Both the position numbers and the translations under genes were made by a program. Positions 31,399-40,517 of a stretch of DNA of 64,000 bases are shown here, piece after piece. The notes beneath the pieces are model-generated. The model searched no databases and was not told where the DNA came from. It saw nothing but the letters and a program-made list of their open reading frames with translations. The stretch comes from Paenibacillus selenitireducens. GTDB taxonomy: Bacteria > Bacillota > Bacilli > Paenibacillales > Paenibacillaceae. The DNA lies in NCBI RefSeq assembly GCF_002021565.1, contig NZ_MSZX01000003.1, positions 62,027 through 126,026 of the forward strand, given 5' to 3'. Position 1 is the first letter of the stretch. Each line of letters starts with the position of its first letter.

Positions 31399-33983
31399 AT
31401 ATTGTTAATACGCTAACTATCCGGCATCTGAAGCAGAACAAGAGACGAACACTCGTAACCATCATCGGCGTCATCATTTCGGTTGCCATGGTGACCGCCG
31501 TCGCTACGCTTGTGTTTTCCTTTTCGGATTTATTGATCAAGCAAGCTATCGCGGATTCAGGGGAGTGGCATGTCCAATATCAAGATGTCACCAAAGAACA
31601 GCTTGCGGCGATACAGGGCGATGACGCAACCAAAACCGTCGCGATGGCAAGAGATATTGGGTTTGCCCCACTAGAAGGGGGGCAAACTCCCAATAAGCCG
31701 TACTTGTTCATCAAGGCATATGACGCGCAAGGTTTCGCGCAATTTCAGGTTGAACTAAGCAAGGGGCGTCTTCCGCTTACGGACAAGGAAGTCGTTATCT
31801 CCGAACCCGTTGCAATGAACGCCAAAGTGAAGTACGAAATCGGCGATCGTCTATCCCTTCGCGTCGGCGAACGATTCGAACAAGGGGGCGATCATCCCCT
31901 GGATCAGACCGAACCGCTGCGTAGGGAAGACAGCTCATTGACTGAAACGTTGCAGCATATCAAGACAAGGGAGTATACGGTGGTAGGCTTCATTAAGACT
32001 CCCTTAGGGGAAACGCCCTGGTCCCCGGGGTATACAATCCTTAGCTATGTCGATGAAAATAGCATCGGGGCAAACGATCGAGTCGATGCGTCGGTGGTGT
32101 TGCAGCGTGTCAATCCGTTCTTGTTCGCTCATGCGGAGGGTTTGGCAGAGAAAAACCATATGGAGTCCGTCCAATATAATAACGGTTTACTTCGTTATTA
32201 CGGCTTGTCCAAAAGCAGTGGCTCGTCGAGCATGATGTTCTTCTTATCGGCGATCATTATGGGGGTCATTATGATCGGATCGGTGTCGCTGATCTATAAT
32301 GCTTTTGCGATATCCGTCTCGGAACGTTCACGCCATTTAGGGATGCTGGCGAGCGTGGGGGCAACGAAAAGGCAGAAGCGTAATTCGGTGCTTTTTGAAG
32401 GTGTCGTCATTGGATTGATCAGCATTCCCATTGGCATCCTATGCGGTCTTGCCGGGATTGGGATCACTTTTTGGTTCATGAATTCCATGATTCAAGGGGC
32501 ATTATGGACCAATGAAAAGCTGACGCTTATCGTTACGCCGTTATCGCTCTTAATTACTTGTGTGTTATCGCTGTTGACGATTTTCATTTCGTCGTATCTC
32601 CCGGCGATCAGGGCATCCAAGGTATCCGCGATGGACGCGATTCGCCAGACTACCGACGTCAAGCTTACGGCCAAAGCCGTGAGAACGTCGAAGTTCATCC
32701 GCAAGTTCTTCGGGATCGAAGCGGAGATCGGGCTGAAAAACTTAAAAAGGAACAAACGGAGATATCATGCCATCGTATTTTCGCTCGTCATCAGCATTGT
32801 TTTGTTTTTGACGGTATCATTTTTTACGGCCGGCATGACACAATCCCTGGAACTGTCGCGGGAAGGCATCAATTTTGATATTGAAGTGTTGCACGGCGAC
32901 GGAAAAAGATTAGACGACCGGTTGATACAATCGATTGTATCCCTGGATGGCGTCACGGAATATAACGTGATTCGTGAGATGTATGGGAACGCTTGGGTCG
33001 ATGCAGCGATCATCGCCGATGAATTGCAAGCGAAGGTGAAGAAGGACAAGAGCTTACTGCAAGACGGCAAATACCCTTACGATATTAAGATTCATGCATT
33101 GGACGATTCGAGCCTGCAAGCCTATGCCAGAGCGGTCGGCGCAGATTACGCGCAGCTTACGGATCCGGATCATCCCGCCGCGATCGTGATGGATAGGATC
33201 CATTACAAAGATATGGATACGGGGAAATACGTCCAGACGAAGGCCATCTATACGAATGTCGGCCAACGTATCGAGTTAACGAACTTCTATAAAGAAAATG
33301 GAGAAGAAACGAAGGTAAACGAAGTGACCGTTGCCGCGTTAACGGATCAAGCACCGATGGGGATGGGCCCGACAGGCGTAGGCGGGTTAAATATGATCGT
33401 GTCGGAACGCGTCATGAATCGATTGGCAGACGACGATCTTGGTAACGTTCAGATGTACCTCCATTTGAAAAGCACGGAACCGCTGCGAACGCAGCAGGAA
33501 ATCGAAGAGATGCATGAGACCAATCTGAATGTCTTCAATGTATATCAATCCCGAAAAAGCGAAGAACAACAGATTCTATTGATGTCCGTCTTCTCTTATG
33601 GATTTATCGTATTGATTTCGGCGATTTCCATTGCGAACATTTTTAATACGATCTCGACGGGCTTATCCCTTCGCAAACGAGAATTCGCGATGCTGAAATC
33701 CGTAGGCATGACGCCAAAAGGCTTTACGAAAATGATGAACTATGAAAGTATTTTTTATGGGGTCAAGTCACTGGTGTTCGGGCTTCCCGTCAGTTTCATC
33801 GTGATGTATCTGATCTATAGGGCATTTTCGAACAAATTCAGCTATGGGTTCACCCTTCCTTGGATGAGCATTCTGTCTGTCATTGTCGCCGTATTTGTCA
33901 TTGTCGGTTCCGCCATGTTATATTCCGGCGCGAAAGTAAAAAAGGAAAACATTATGGATGTATTAAAGCAAGAGAATATATAA
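31395..33983 (+). CDS. ABC transporter permease with two FtsX domains
   Basis: 862 residues, TTG start overlapping the ATPase stop. Helix near 20-42, a large outside domain (about 45-280), three helices about 285-430 (FtsX 1), then LKRNKRRYHAIVFS and a helix near 480, a second outside domain and a final FtsX unit (SIANIFNTISTGLSLRKREFAMLKSVG, cited in part as REFAMLKSVGMTPKGF). This double-FtsX form is typical of Firmicutes peptide-resistance transporters linked to two-component systems. It likely both removes an antimicrobial peptide and signals to the kinase upstream. Confidence 0.92.
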   Translation: MNIVNTLTIRHLKQNKRRTLVTIIGVIISVAMVTAVATLVFSFSDLLIKQAIADSGEWHVQYQDVTKEQLAAIQGDDATKTVAMARDIGFAPLEGGQTPNKPYLFIKAYDAQGFAQFQVELSKGRLPLTDKEVVISEPVAMNAKVKYEIGDRLSLRVGERFEQGGDHPLDQTEPLRREDSSLTETLQHIKTREYTVVGFIKTPLGETPWSPGYTILSYVDENSIGANDRVDASVVLQRVNPFLFAHAEGLAEKNHMESVQYNNGLLRYYGLSKSSGSSSMMFFLSAIIMGVIMIGSVSLIYNAFAISVSERSRHLGMLASVGATKRQKRNSVLFEGVVIGLISIPIGILCGLAGIGITFWFMNSMIQGALWTNEKLTLIVTPLSLLITCVLSLLTIFISSYLPAIRASKVSAMDAIRQTTDVKLTAKAVRTSKFIRKFFGIEAEIGLKNLKRNKRRYHAIVFSLVISIVLFLTVSFFTAGMTQSLELSREGINFDIEVLHGDGKRLDDRLIQSIVSLDGVTEYNVIREMYGNAWVDAAIIADELQAKVKKDKSLLQDGKYPYDIKIHALDDSSLQAYARAVGADYAQLTDPDHPAAIVMDRIHYKDMDTGKYVQTKAIYTNVGQRIELTNFYKENGEETKVNEVTVAALTDQAPMGMGPTGVGGLNMIVSERVMNRLADDDLGNVQMYLHLKSTEPLRTQQEIEEMHETNLNVFNVYQSRKSEEQQILLMSVFSYGFIVLISAISIANIFNTISTGLSLRKREFAMLKSVGMTPKGFTKMMNYESIFYGVKSLVFGLPVSFIVMYLIYRAFSNKFSYGFTLPWMSILSVIVAVFVIVGSAMLYSGAKVKKENIMDVLKQENI

Positions 33984-34049
33984 TAGGCCAAAGACCCTGA
34001 CTTGGTTAAAGTCAGGGCTTGCTTCGTTTGAAATGGGGGTTATTAAAAC

Positions 34050-34559
34050 ATGAGTATTGAATTCAAAAAGGTGAGTGACTTTAATCGAGGAATACTCTTT
34101 GAATTATTGACAGATGCGTATTCATTTGATTGCAGATATAAACAAAGTTGTAATTCTGATTGGCAAGATTTTGAAAACTTTTTCTTTGACAATTTGCAAA
34201 TTGCAGATAAATATGGGTTTATCACAACATTAAACGATGAAGCCATCGGATTTGTTTTTTGGGATCCGAGAAACATGCCTGAGTATGCGGAAATTGGCCA
34301 TAACTGCATTGCTTCAAAACAGAAAGGCAATGGGTATGGCAAAATACAGCTTCAAGAAGCGGTCAATAGAATCACCCGAAATGAGGTGGAAAAAATCATT
34401 GTATCCACAAATGATGACCTAATCCCTGCTCAAAGAACGTATGAGAGTGTTGGGTTCACAATATATCAAAAAAGGAAGAATCATAATATCGCAGATGGTG
34501 TTGGTGAACACATAGATTATGTATATTATACTAAAAGCATTAGAACAGCTGGACGATGA
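34050..34559 (+). CDS. GNAT family N-acetyltransferase
   Basis: 169 residues. The acetyl-CoA loop is degenerate but recognisable: IGHNCIASKQKGNGYGKIQL, with QKGNGYGK as motif A, and QRTYESVGFTIYQK as motif B. GGGGG(TTATTAAAAC) precedes ATG. The last residues (SIRTAGR) overlap a DinB-like fragment in another frame, so the natural end may have been altered by a deletion joint. Confidence 0.85.
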   Translation: MSIEFKKVSDFNRGILFELLTDAYSFDCRYKQSCNSDWQDFENFFFDNLQIADKYGFITTLNDEAIGFVFWDPRNMPEYAEIGHNCIASKQKGNGYGKIQLQEAVNRITRNEVEKIIVSTNDDLIPAQRTYESVGFTIYQKRKNHNIADGVGEHIDYVYYTKSIRTAGR

Positions 34560-34590
34560 GCAAGTGAACTGGAGGCCTAATAATTTAATA
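34534..34590 (+). pseudogene. Short DinB-family fragment
   Basis: In the frame offset from the GNAT gene, KALEQLDDEQVNWRPNN reads like the first helix of DinB/YfiT-type proteins (L..L.~~~~~W+Pn). No further family residues follow. It looks like a deletion relic between the GNAT gene and trpB. Confidence 0.4.
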
Positions 34591-34730
34591 TCTTTTCTGA
34601 AGCGTGAGTGCTTGGTGGCTTTACAAAATAGTTTCTTTCATTTTGAATGGCTTATGCTCATCAGAAGCTGGATTTCATGGTATTATAGTATGCAAAGATT
34701 ACCAATTCATAGTTATGGAGGCGCATACTT

Positions 34731-35891
34731 ATGGACCAACAATTGCAGCAAGAGGGGTACTTCGGAGAGTTTGGGGGCAGCTTTGTCCCTCCGGAATTGC
34801 AGGAAGTGCTGAACTATTTGAGTGAGCAATTTTACAAGTTTCGAGACGACCCAGACTTCAAGGAAGAGCTTAGCTATTACCTGCGTGAATATGTTGGTCG
34901 CCAGAGCCCGCTAACGTATGCTGAGCGGCTGTCCGAAGCTTGGGGAGGCCCCAAGATCTACTTAAAGCGCGAGGATCTGAATCATACCGGAGCGCATAAG
35001 ATTAACAACGCCATTGGCCAGATTCTGCTCGCTAAGAGGATGGGGGCTAAGCGGATTATCGCCGAGACCGGTGCCGGACAGCACGGTGTCGCTACGGCAA
35101 CGGCTTGCGCCATGTTTAAAATGGAATGCGTCATTTACATGGGAGCTGAAGATACGCGCCGCCAGGCGCTTAACGTGTTCCGGATGGAACTGCTTGGCGC
35201 AACCGTCATTCCGGTTCATAAAGGACAAGGACGACTGAAGGACGCAGTGGATGAAGCGCTAGACGATCTGGTTCGAAACTATAAAAATACGTTTTATTTG
35301 CTCGGATCCGCGGTTGGTCCGCATCCGTTCCCGACGATGGTCAAGCACTTCCAGGCAGTCATCAGCGAAGAATCAAAGCTGCAGATTATGGAGAAGGAAG
35401 GCCGACTGCCGGATGCGGTGGTGGCATGCGTGGGAGGCGGCAGCAATGCTATTGGTGCATTCGCCCACTACATCGACGAGCCGAGCGTCCGTTTGATTGG
35501 CGTCGAACCCGACAAAGCGCCAAGCTTAACCCAGGGTGTCCCTAGCATCATTCACGGCTTTAAGTGCTTAGTACTGCTGGACGAGGAAGGTCAGCCGCAG
35601 AAGACCTATTCGATCGCTGCGGGGCTCGACTATCCGGGTATCGGGCCGGAGCATAGCCATCTGAAGGTGACAGGACGGGCCGAATATGCGACCGTCACCA
35701 ATGAGGAAGTGCTGGAAGCTTTCCAGGAGCTGTCCCGTACGGAGGGAATCATCCCTGCCCTAGAGAGCGCGCATGCGGTTGCATACGCCAAGAAGCTAGC
35801 ACCGACGATGGGGCGGGATCAAATTCTCATCGTTAACCTATCTGGCCGTGGGGACAAGGATGTTGAACAAGTGTTTCAAATGCTCAAATAA
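34731..35891 (+). CDS. trpB: Tryptophan synthase beta chain, stand-alone copy
   Basis: 386 residues of the TrpB1 type. It forms tryptophan from indole and serine with pyridoxal phosphate. Visible: [26 protein letters not shown] with the PLP lysine, [13 protein letters not shown], the phosphate loop [12 protein letters not shown] and NLSGRGDKD at the end. Start ATG behind TATGGAGGC. No trpA or other trp genes are adjacent; it is the last gene before att site 8, so it may be cargo and a second trpB copy, possibly for indole salvage. Confidence 0.95.
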   Translation: MDQQLQQEGYFGEFGGSFVPPELQEVLNYLSEQFYKFRDDPDFKEELSYYLREYVGRQSPLTYAERLSEAWGGPKIYLKREDLNHTGAHKINNAIGQILLAKRMGAKRIIAETGAGQHGVATATACAMFKMECVIYMGAEDTRRQALNVFRMELLGATVIPVHKGQGRLKDAVDEALDDLVRNYKNTFYLLGSAVGPHPFPTMVKHFQAVISEESKLQIMEKEGRLPDAVVACVGGGSNAIGAFAHYIDEPSVRLIGVEPDKAPSLTQGVPSIIHGFKCLVLLDEEGQPQKTYSIAAGLDYPGIGPEHSHLKVTGRAEYATVTNEEVLEAFQELSRTEGIIPALESAHAVAYAKKLAPTMGRDQILIVNLSGRGDKDVEQVFQMLK

Positions 35892-35907
35892 TATTCGCAG
35901 GTGCTTT

Positions 35908-35938
35908 GGCCGTCAGGAAGTTGATCTGGCGGCCTTGC
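35908..35938 (+). terminator. Terminator after trpB
   Basis: GGCCGTCAG pairs with CTGGCGGCC (one G-T pair) around GAAGTTGAT, followed by TTGCATTT. It lies 17 bases after the stop and about 60 before att site 8. Confidence 0.75.
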
Positions 35939-35996
35939 ATTTGTAAACCATTTATTGGACCGTCATCTATGCGGTATGAATCGACCGCCAAGAAGT

Positions 35997-36024
35997 ACCG
36001 TATCATAAATAAAGCCTGGGCGAA
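35997..36024 (+). repeat. att site 8
   Basis: ACCGTATCATAAATA, then AAGCCT, then GGGCGAA: the core and the right end of the repeat separated by a short insertion. It is followed by TGATAT, like the candidate copy at 25588. Confidence 0.82.
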
Positions 36025-36114
36025 TGATATTTATCTCGTTGACAAAATATTTAACTGCGATTAGTATTAAAAAAAATTAAATAGTTAGCAAGCTATGATT
36101 GCTATGGATCGTAC

Positions 36115-36200
36115 TATAGCAGGAGCAGCTTCTGGAGAGACCGTGGAATTCCACGGCGCCGAAGGGTTCACAATCTCAGGCAAAAGGACAGAAGAGTATT
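36115..36200 (+). ncRNA. Glycine riboswitch, single aptamer
   Basis: CTTCT (36129) and AGAAG (36190) close the P1 stem. Between them GGAGAGACC, CGTGG/CCACG, GGCGCCGAAGGG, CTCAGGCAAAAGGACAG follow the glycine-aptamer consensus in order. Only one clear aptamer is present. The expression platform contains the terminator at 36263 and precedes a CycA-like permease gene, so glycine probably changes transcription of its own transporter. Upstream AAAATTAAATAG may include the promoter (TTGACA at 36039, TATTTA region). Confidence 0.9.
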
Positions 36201-36262
36201 AAATATCTACTTTGTTATATTGAAATAGTTATAGCAAAATTTATTTATTATTCTTTTGATCA

Positions 36263-36293
36263 AGAGATTGGAGCGCATCCAATCTCTTTTTTT
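36263..36293 (+). terminator. Riboswitch expression-platform terminator
   Basis: AGAGATTGGA and TCCAATCTCT pair around GCGC and are followed by seven T. It lies between the aptamer and the TTG start at 36361. Glycine binding probably decides whether this hairpin forms. Confidence 0.9.
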
Positions 36294-36360
36294 ATTGGCG
36301 CCAATAATTGTTCATTTTTTCACATGAATGAGTTTTATTTTGAATTAGGGGGAGTTTGGT

Positions 36361-37749
36361 TTGGCACAACAGGAATTAAAGAGAGATTTAGCAAATCGAC
36401 ATGTTCAACTTATTGCTATTGGAGGCACCATTGGTACCGGATTATTTCTCGGATCGGGCAAAGCTATACAATTGGCAGGGCCGTCCATTATCTTCGCATA
36501 TCTCATCGTGGGGATCGCCATTTTTTTTGTGATGCGGGCGCTGGGAGAGTTACTGTTGTCTAAAGCAGGGTATCAATCTTTTACGGACATTGCCGAAGAC
36601 TATCTTGGGCCGCGGGCCGCGTTTGTAACCGGATGGACCTATTGGTTTTGCTGGATTATGACGGCTATGGCCGATGTGATTGCTGTTGGGGTATACGTCA
36701 AATATTGGTTTGACATCCCGCAATGGATACCTGCCGTTATCTGTATAGTCATTTTATTAGCGCTTAATCTGTTAACCGTTAAAAGTTTCGGAGAATTGGA
36801 GTTTTGGTTTGCGTTAATCAAAGTGGTGACGATTCTCTTACTCATTGCCATTGGAGTTATTTTGTTGGTGATCGGATTCAAAACAGATACAGGAACGGTG
36901 ACTGTCAAAAATATTTGGGGGCACGGGGGATGGTTTCCAAACGGAATTACGGGTTTCTTGCTTTCATTCCAAATGGTTGTTTTTGCCTATGTCGGTGTGG
37001 AGTTAGTGGGTGTATCTGCAGCGGAAACATCGAATCCGGAAAAAAATATCCCGTCGGCGATTAATAAAATTCCTTTAAGAATTCTATTTTTCTACGTTGG
37101 TGCATTGATCGCCCTACTATGCATTAATCCATGGACAGGACTCAATCCATCAGAAAGTCCTTTTGTTAAAACGTTTAGTTTAGTCGGGATTCCGATTGCC
37201 GCAGGAATTATTAACTTTGTTGTATTAACTTCAGCCGCTTCCGCTTGCAACAGCGGGATGTTTTCAACAAGCCGGATCCTATATAATTTAAGCAAGAAGG
37301 ACCAGGCTCCATCCCGTTTTGCCAAATTGAATAAAAATCATGTACCCAGTAATGCGTTATTCATATCTACGTTTGTCCTATCCGTGGGAGCTCTTTTGAG
37401 TAAGCTTATTCCGGAGCAGGCTTTTGGCATCGTGACAACCATTAGTGCCATTTGTTTTATCTGGGTATGGGGTGTCGTTCTAATTTGTCATTTACGGTAT
37501 AAGAAAAAACAGCCCCAATTACATGCAGAATCAAAATTTAAGGCACCGTTTACGCCATTTATTAATTATGTTGTCCTAACGTTGTTTGCCATCATTCTCG
37601 TTATTATGCTGTTTGCTGAAGCAACGCGTCCGGCCTTATTGTTGACGCCTCTATGGTTTGTTCTATTATTTACTTTGCATGCGAGCAGAAGTAGGAAGGA
37701 AAAGGGTAACAAGGTATTGGTAAAGAATCAACAATCAACAGATGCCTGA
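36361..37749 (+). CDS. AAT-family amino acid permease (CycA-like, glycine/alanine/serine)
   Basis: 462 residues, twelve predicted helices. HVQLIAIGGTIGTGLFLGSG is the first-helix APC signature and AYVGVELVGVSAAET the helix-6 motif. TTG start behind GGGGGAG. The riboswitch upstream argues for glycine (or alanine/serine through CycA-type exchange) as substrate, in line with the sequence type. It is the only gene of its cassette. A related permease without a riboswitch is encoded at 46971. Confidence 0.92.
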   Translation: MAQQELKRDLANRHVQLIAIGGTIGTGLFLGSGKAIQLAGPSIIFAYLIVGIAIFFVMRALGELLLSKAGYQSFTDIAEDYLGPRAAFVTGWTYWFCWIMTAMADVIAVGVYVKYWFDIPQWIPAVICIVILLALNLLTVKSFGELEFWFALIKVVTILLLIAIGVILLVIGFKTDTGTVTVKNIWGHGGWFPNGITGFLLSFQMVVFAYVGVELVGVSAAETSNPEKNIPSAINKIPLRILFFYVGALIALLCINPWTGLNPSESPFVKTFSLVGIPIAAGIINFVVLTSAASACNSGMFSTSRILYNLSKKDQAPSRFAKLNKNHVPSNALFISTFVLSVGALLSKLIPEQAFGIVTTISAICFIWVWGVVLICHLRYKKKQPQLHAESKFKAPFTPFINYVVLTLFAIILVIMLFAEATRPALLLTPLWFVLLFTLHASRSRKEKGNKVLVKNQQSTDA

Positions 37750-37790
37750 CCTCCGCTATGATAATGTTGTATTAACGTGCCCTGATTTGG

Positions 37791-37820
37791 TAAAGGCACC
37801 CGAATCGGGTGCCTTTAGAT
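37791..37820 (+). terminator. Terminator at the cassette right end
   Basis: TAAAGGCACCCGA and TCGGGTGCCTTTA flank a single A. It is the same terminator type as at 8628, again about 25 bases from the att site. Confidence 0.82.
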
Positions 37821-37843
37821 TTTAGCTTTATAAATGATATGCA

Positions 37844-37867
37844 GAACCGTATCACAAGTAGGGCGAT
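37844..37867 (+). repeat. att site 9
   Basis: GAACCGTATCACAAG plus TAGGGCGAT: 23 of 24 bases identical to the rlmH copy, including the CAC that other copies have as CAT. The left flank ATGATATGCA matches that of site 4. Confidence 0.93.
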
Positions 37868-37933
37868 AATTCGGAGACATAGACCGAATACACTCCGTTC
37901 CGCATTCCAGCCGATTCACCCCTCGGTGTGTAG

Positions 37934-39073
37934 TCACTTTAAATCGATGGGTTGTTGTTGTGTAACACAATGAATCATACCACCATCTTTATAAAGCTCT
38001 CTCACGTCAATTCCAATAACTTTACGGTCAGGGTATAGTTTCTGGATTGTATCGTTTGCTATTTTGTCATTAGGATCATTATAGTTTGGAACTAGTACAA
38101 CGGTATTTCCAATGTAATAATTGATATATGAACCTTTGTACCCCAAATTATTTCCGTTATCTAACACGACATTGCTTTTGGTAATTGGTAAATACACATA
38201 ATGATAAGGCTTGTCAAAGGCATTCTTAGCGTTCATTAAGGTGTTAATATCCTTGTCGGAGACACCCCATTCTTCCAAATCCGCTTCTTTCATTGTGATC
38301 ATTGTAGACTTATCATGAAATTTAGCAAAACCATCAATATGGAAATCTGTAATATCCAGACCGGGCACACCATCTAACCAAATAAAATTCGTAGCACCAA
38401 GATTTTCTTCTATAGCTTCCTCAATTTCTGCTTCTGATAATTTAGGATTTCTATTCTTATTCGTCACCGCACTACGTGTCGATAAAAATGTACCATTGCC
38501 ATCGAGTTCAAATGCGCCACCTTCAAGTACGACTTCATTGAGATCGATACGTTCCATACCCAACTGCTTACTAAGTCTATTAGAAATTAATGCATCTTTT
38601 TTATACGGCGTTTTCTTGCCCCATCCATTAAATCCCCAGTCCATGAGTTTAAGATTGTTATCTTTATCGTATACAAAAATCGGTGCGGTATCTCTTGCCC
38701 ATACATCGTCCGTAGGGACAATATAGAAGTCGATTTTGTCCATATCTATACCCTCATCATACAGAAGGTCATAAATATATTCTTTTTCGTATTTATCATA
38801 TGCGATGATATGAACATTTTCCCCTTCACTTAAGGCACTTGTCATCTCTATCCAAATGGTTTCGTAATCTTCTTTATGTCCTTTTCCATAGGTGAAGTTA
38901 TGGGGCCATTGTAACCAAGTACCTTCATGTTTGCTTCTTTCATCAGGCATCGTGTATTTGCCTACGTTTTGTTTTTTCATGCTTTGATCCTCATCAGCTT
39001 TACTTTGCGTACACCCAAATAAGATCCCTGTTGTTAATAAAACCCCCGTGCACAATACAATCATCTTATTCAT
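37934..39073 (-). CDS. Agmatine deiminase / peptidylarginine deiminase-like lipoprotein
   Basis: 379 residues. A lipoprotein signal ends in LFGC. The PAD_porph fold shows the catalytic set: Asp in VWARDTAPIF, Glu/Gly in VVLEGGAFELD, His in DITDFHIDGFAKF and Cys in GGMIHCVTQQQP. Cytoplasmic agmatine deiminases have no lipid anchor, so an exported arginine-derivative deiminase is likely. ATG 39073 follows AAGGAG at 8 bases. It shares the cassette with the MerR regulator, in the same direction. Confidence 0.9.
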   Translation of the reverse strand: MNKMIVLCTGVLLTTGILFGCTQSKADEDQSMKKQNVGKYTMPDERSKHEGTWLQWPHNFTYGKGHKEDYETIWIEMTSALSEGENVHIIAYDKYEKEYIYDLLYDEGIDMDKIDFYIVPTDDVWARDTAPIFVYDKDNNLKLMDWGFNGWGKKTPYKKDALISNRLSKQLGMERIDLNEVVLEGGAFELDGNGTFLSTRSAVTNKNRNPKLSEAEIEEAIEENLGATNFIWLDGVPGLDITDFHIDGFAKFHDKSTMITMKEADLEEWGVSDKDINTLMNAKNAFDKPYHYVYLPITKSNVVLDNGNNLGYKGSYINYYIGNTVVLVPNYNDPNDKIANDTIQKLYPDRKVIGIDVRELYKDGGMIHCVTQQQPIDLK

Positions 39074-39148
39074 GTCCAAATCTCCTTATGTTCTAATCGC
39101 TTTCTCTTGAAGTAGAATAAGCTTTGACATCGTGTCAAGGTCAAGCAA

Positions 39149-39976
39149 TTATTGTCTTGCTTCGTTGGTGACGGGAAAGCAGACTTGTGTCACATACTCC
39201 TCCACAGGGCAGTCACATTCTGAACCTTTCAAGTAGGTTTCATAAGGCGAGCCATTCAAGAAGTAGCCGTTGCGTTCTATCCATTCTTCAAGAGCCATAT
39301 GGGCATATCCGATATAGTCATAACTTCCGATATGCAAGGTAGTAGCAATAAACTCTTGGGGGAGTGTTTTTATTTGCCAATCACATGATGCCTCTTCGTC
39401 ATTCCGATCCACGATCGGGATCATCAATTCAATATCGCTGTGATCTGGAGTATATTCTTCATCGAAAAAAATGGCAGACGGAACACCTAGTAAGTGAATA
39501 TTGCTTTCTTCTGCTTCTTCGTATAAGGAATCAACATACTTGTCCATATTTGCAATATTCATCTGCACTCTTTGACTTAGGACACGGATCTCGTTTCTCA
39601 TTCCGAGCAGTATATCATAAGAACTTCTTTCTCCTAGAATCAAATCCACTTTGTCTTCGATCATCTCTTGCATTTCTGCAATAATCTGTTTATATCGATT
39701 CATCTCATTTGATAATTCATGGATTTTCGAGTGCATCAATCCTGTAAACCATTCCCTGTCTGATGTCTGAAGGATCGTTCTAATTTCCTGTAGGGTGAAT
39801 CTATATTCTTTCAGTTTCTTGATTTGTAATGCCGTCTCTAATTGACTCTTCTCATAATATCTATACCCGTTCGTTGTATCTACATGTACTGGTTTTAAGA
39901 GTTCTTCCTTGTCATAGTGTCGTAACATGCGTGCACTCATTTTGCAAAGCTGAGAAAATCGGCTGATCGTGTACAT
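39149..39976 (-). CDS. MerR-family regulator with GyrI-like effector domain
   Basis: 275 residues. HTH_MerR at 1-70: YTISRFSQLCKMSARMLRHY, GLL-like EELLKPVHVDTTNGYRYY. Coiled coil about 95-130 (MNRYKQIIAEMQEMIED). The last 140 residues match the GyrI/BmrR effector-binding fold. ATG 39976 lies behind GGAAGAG; the longer frame lacks a site. It stands upstream of the deiminase gene and could co-regulate it. Confidence 0.9.
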   Translation of the reverse strand: MYTISRFSQLCKMSARMLRHYDKEELLKPVHVDTTNGYRYYEKSQLETALQIKKLKEYRFTLQEIRTILQTSDREWFTGLMHSKIHELSNEMNRYKQIIAEMQEMIEDKVDLILGERSSYDILLGMRNEIRVLSQRVQMNIANMDKYVDSLYEEAEESNIHLLGVPSAIFFDEEYTPDHSDIELMIPIVDRNDEEASCDWQIKTLPQEFIATTLHIGSYDYIGYAHMALEEWIERNGYFLNGSPYETYLKGSECDCPVEEYVTQVCFPVTNEARQ

Positions 39977-40105
39977 AGTTCTCTCTTCCTTCGTATGGTA
40001 TTTCACCATTATATTATTCTAATACATACGATTCATACAATTCTTTGCCAATTAATTACTGGCTGCGATTACTTATTCTGAAGCGCCAAAGAGAGGAGAT
40101 GGTTA

Positions 40106-40255
40106 ATGAAGAGATGTTGGAAGATCGGTGACCTCGCCAAGCTGACTGGGCTAACCGTACGAGCCTTGCGGTTCTATGATCAAAGTTGTCGTCGTTCACG
40201 TTCCCTTTCGGGGTTGGACGGTGATTTTTATATTAGTAAGGGAGGACGGTGGTGA
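40106..40255 (+). pseudogene. Truncated MerR-type gene (N-terminal HTH only)
   Basis: GAGAGGAG, then ATG and 49 residues: MKRCWKIGDLAKLTGLTV, RALRFYDQ is the first helix-turn-helix of a MerR protein; after Gln 28 the frame enters the hairpin repeat shared with 63374 and then stops. The rest of the regulator has been replaced. It lies 50 bases before att site 10. Confidence 0.72.
40186..40231 (+). repeat. Dispersed hairpin repeat, copy 1
   Basis: TTGTCGTCGTTCACG then TTCCCTTTCGGGGTT then GGACGGTGATTTTTAT. The copy at 63374-63420 is about 80% identical. Arms CGTC/GACGG-type and CCC/GGG form a terminator-like hairpin with a T tail. Confidence 0.7.
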
Positions 40256-40305
40256 AGATTTGATAGGCTATTGAGACAGATTTTCGCCGATAGACTCGTT
40301 AAGCT

Positions 40306-40329
40306 GAAATGTATCATAAGTGACGCAAA
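40306..40329 (+). repeat. att site 10
   Basis: GAAATGTATCATAAG plus TGACGCAAA. The core TATCATAAG is exact, and GTGACGC resembles site 6 and the staphylococcal GTGATGC. Left flank GCCGATAGACTCGTTAAGCT matches sites 5 and 7. Confidence 0.82.
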
Positions 40330-40517
40330 TTTATTGGCGGTAAATAGTGAAGACCCCTTTTAAAATTTCGATAAACAAATTCGCCAGTCAAAATTTTCTT
40401 TTGAATCATTTTTGGTATAATAATTGCTAGATAAAAGGAAATAACTTGAAGAGTGGTTTAGTTTTTGGTGAAATACGGATTCATATTGTTGGCGAATAAT
40501 GAGAAGGAGAGATGGAA

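Noticed and set aside
13907-35996. The 22-kb block as an intact prophage or ICE
   Set aside because: Apart from the primase tail and an HTH gene there are no structural, conjugation or integrase genes; content is ordinary chromosomal-type operons.
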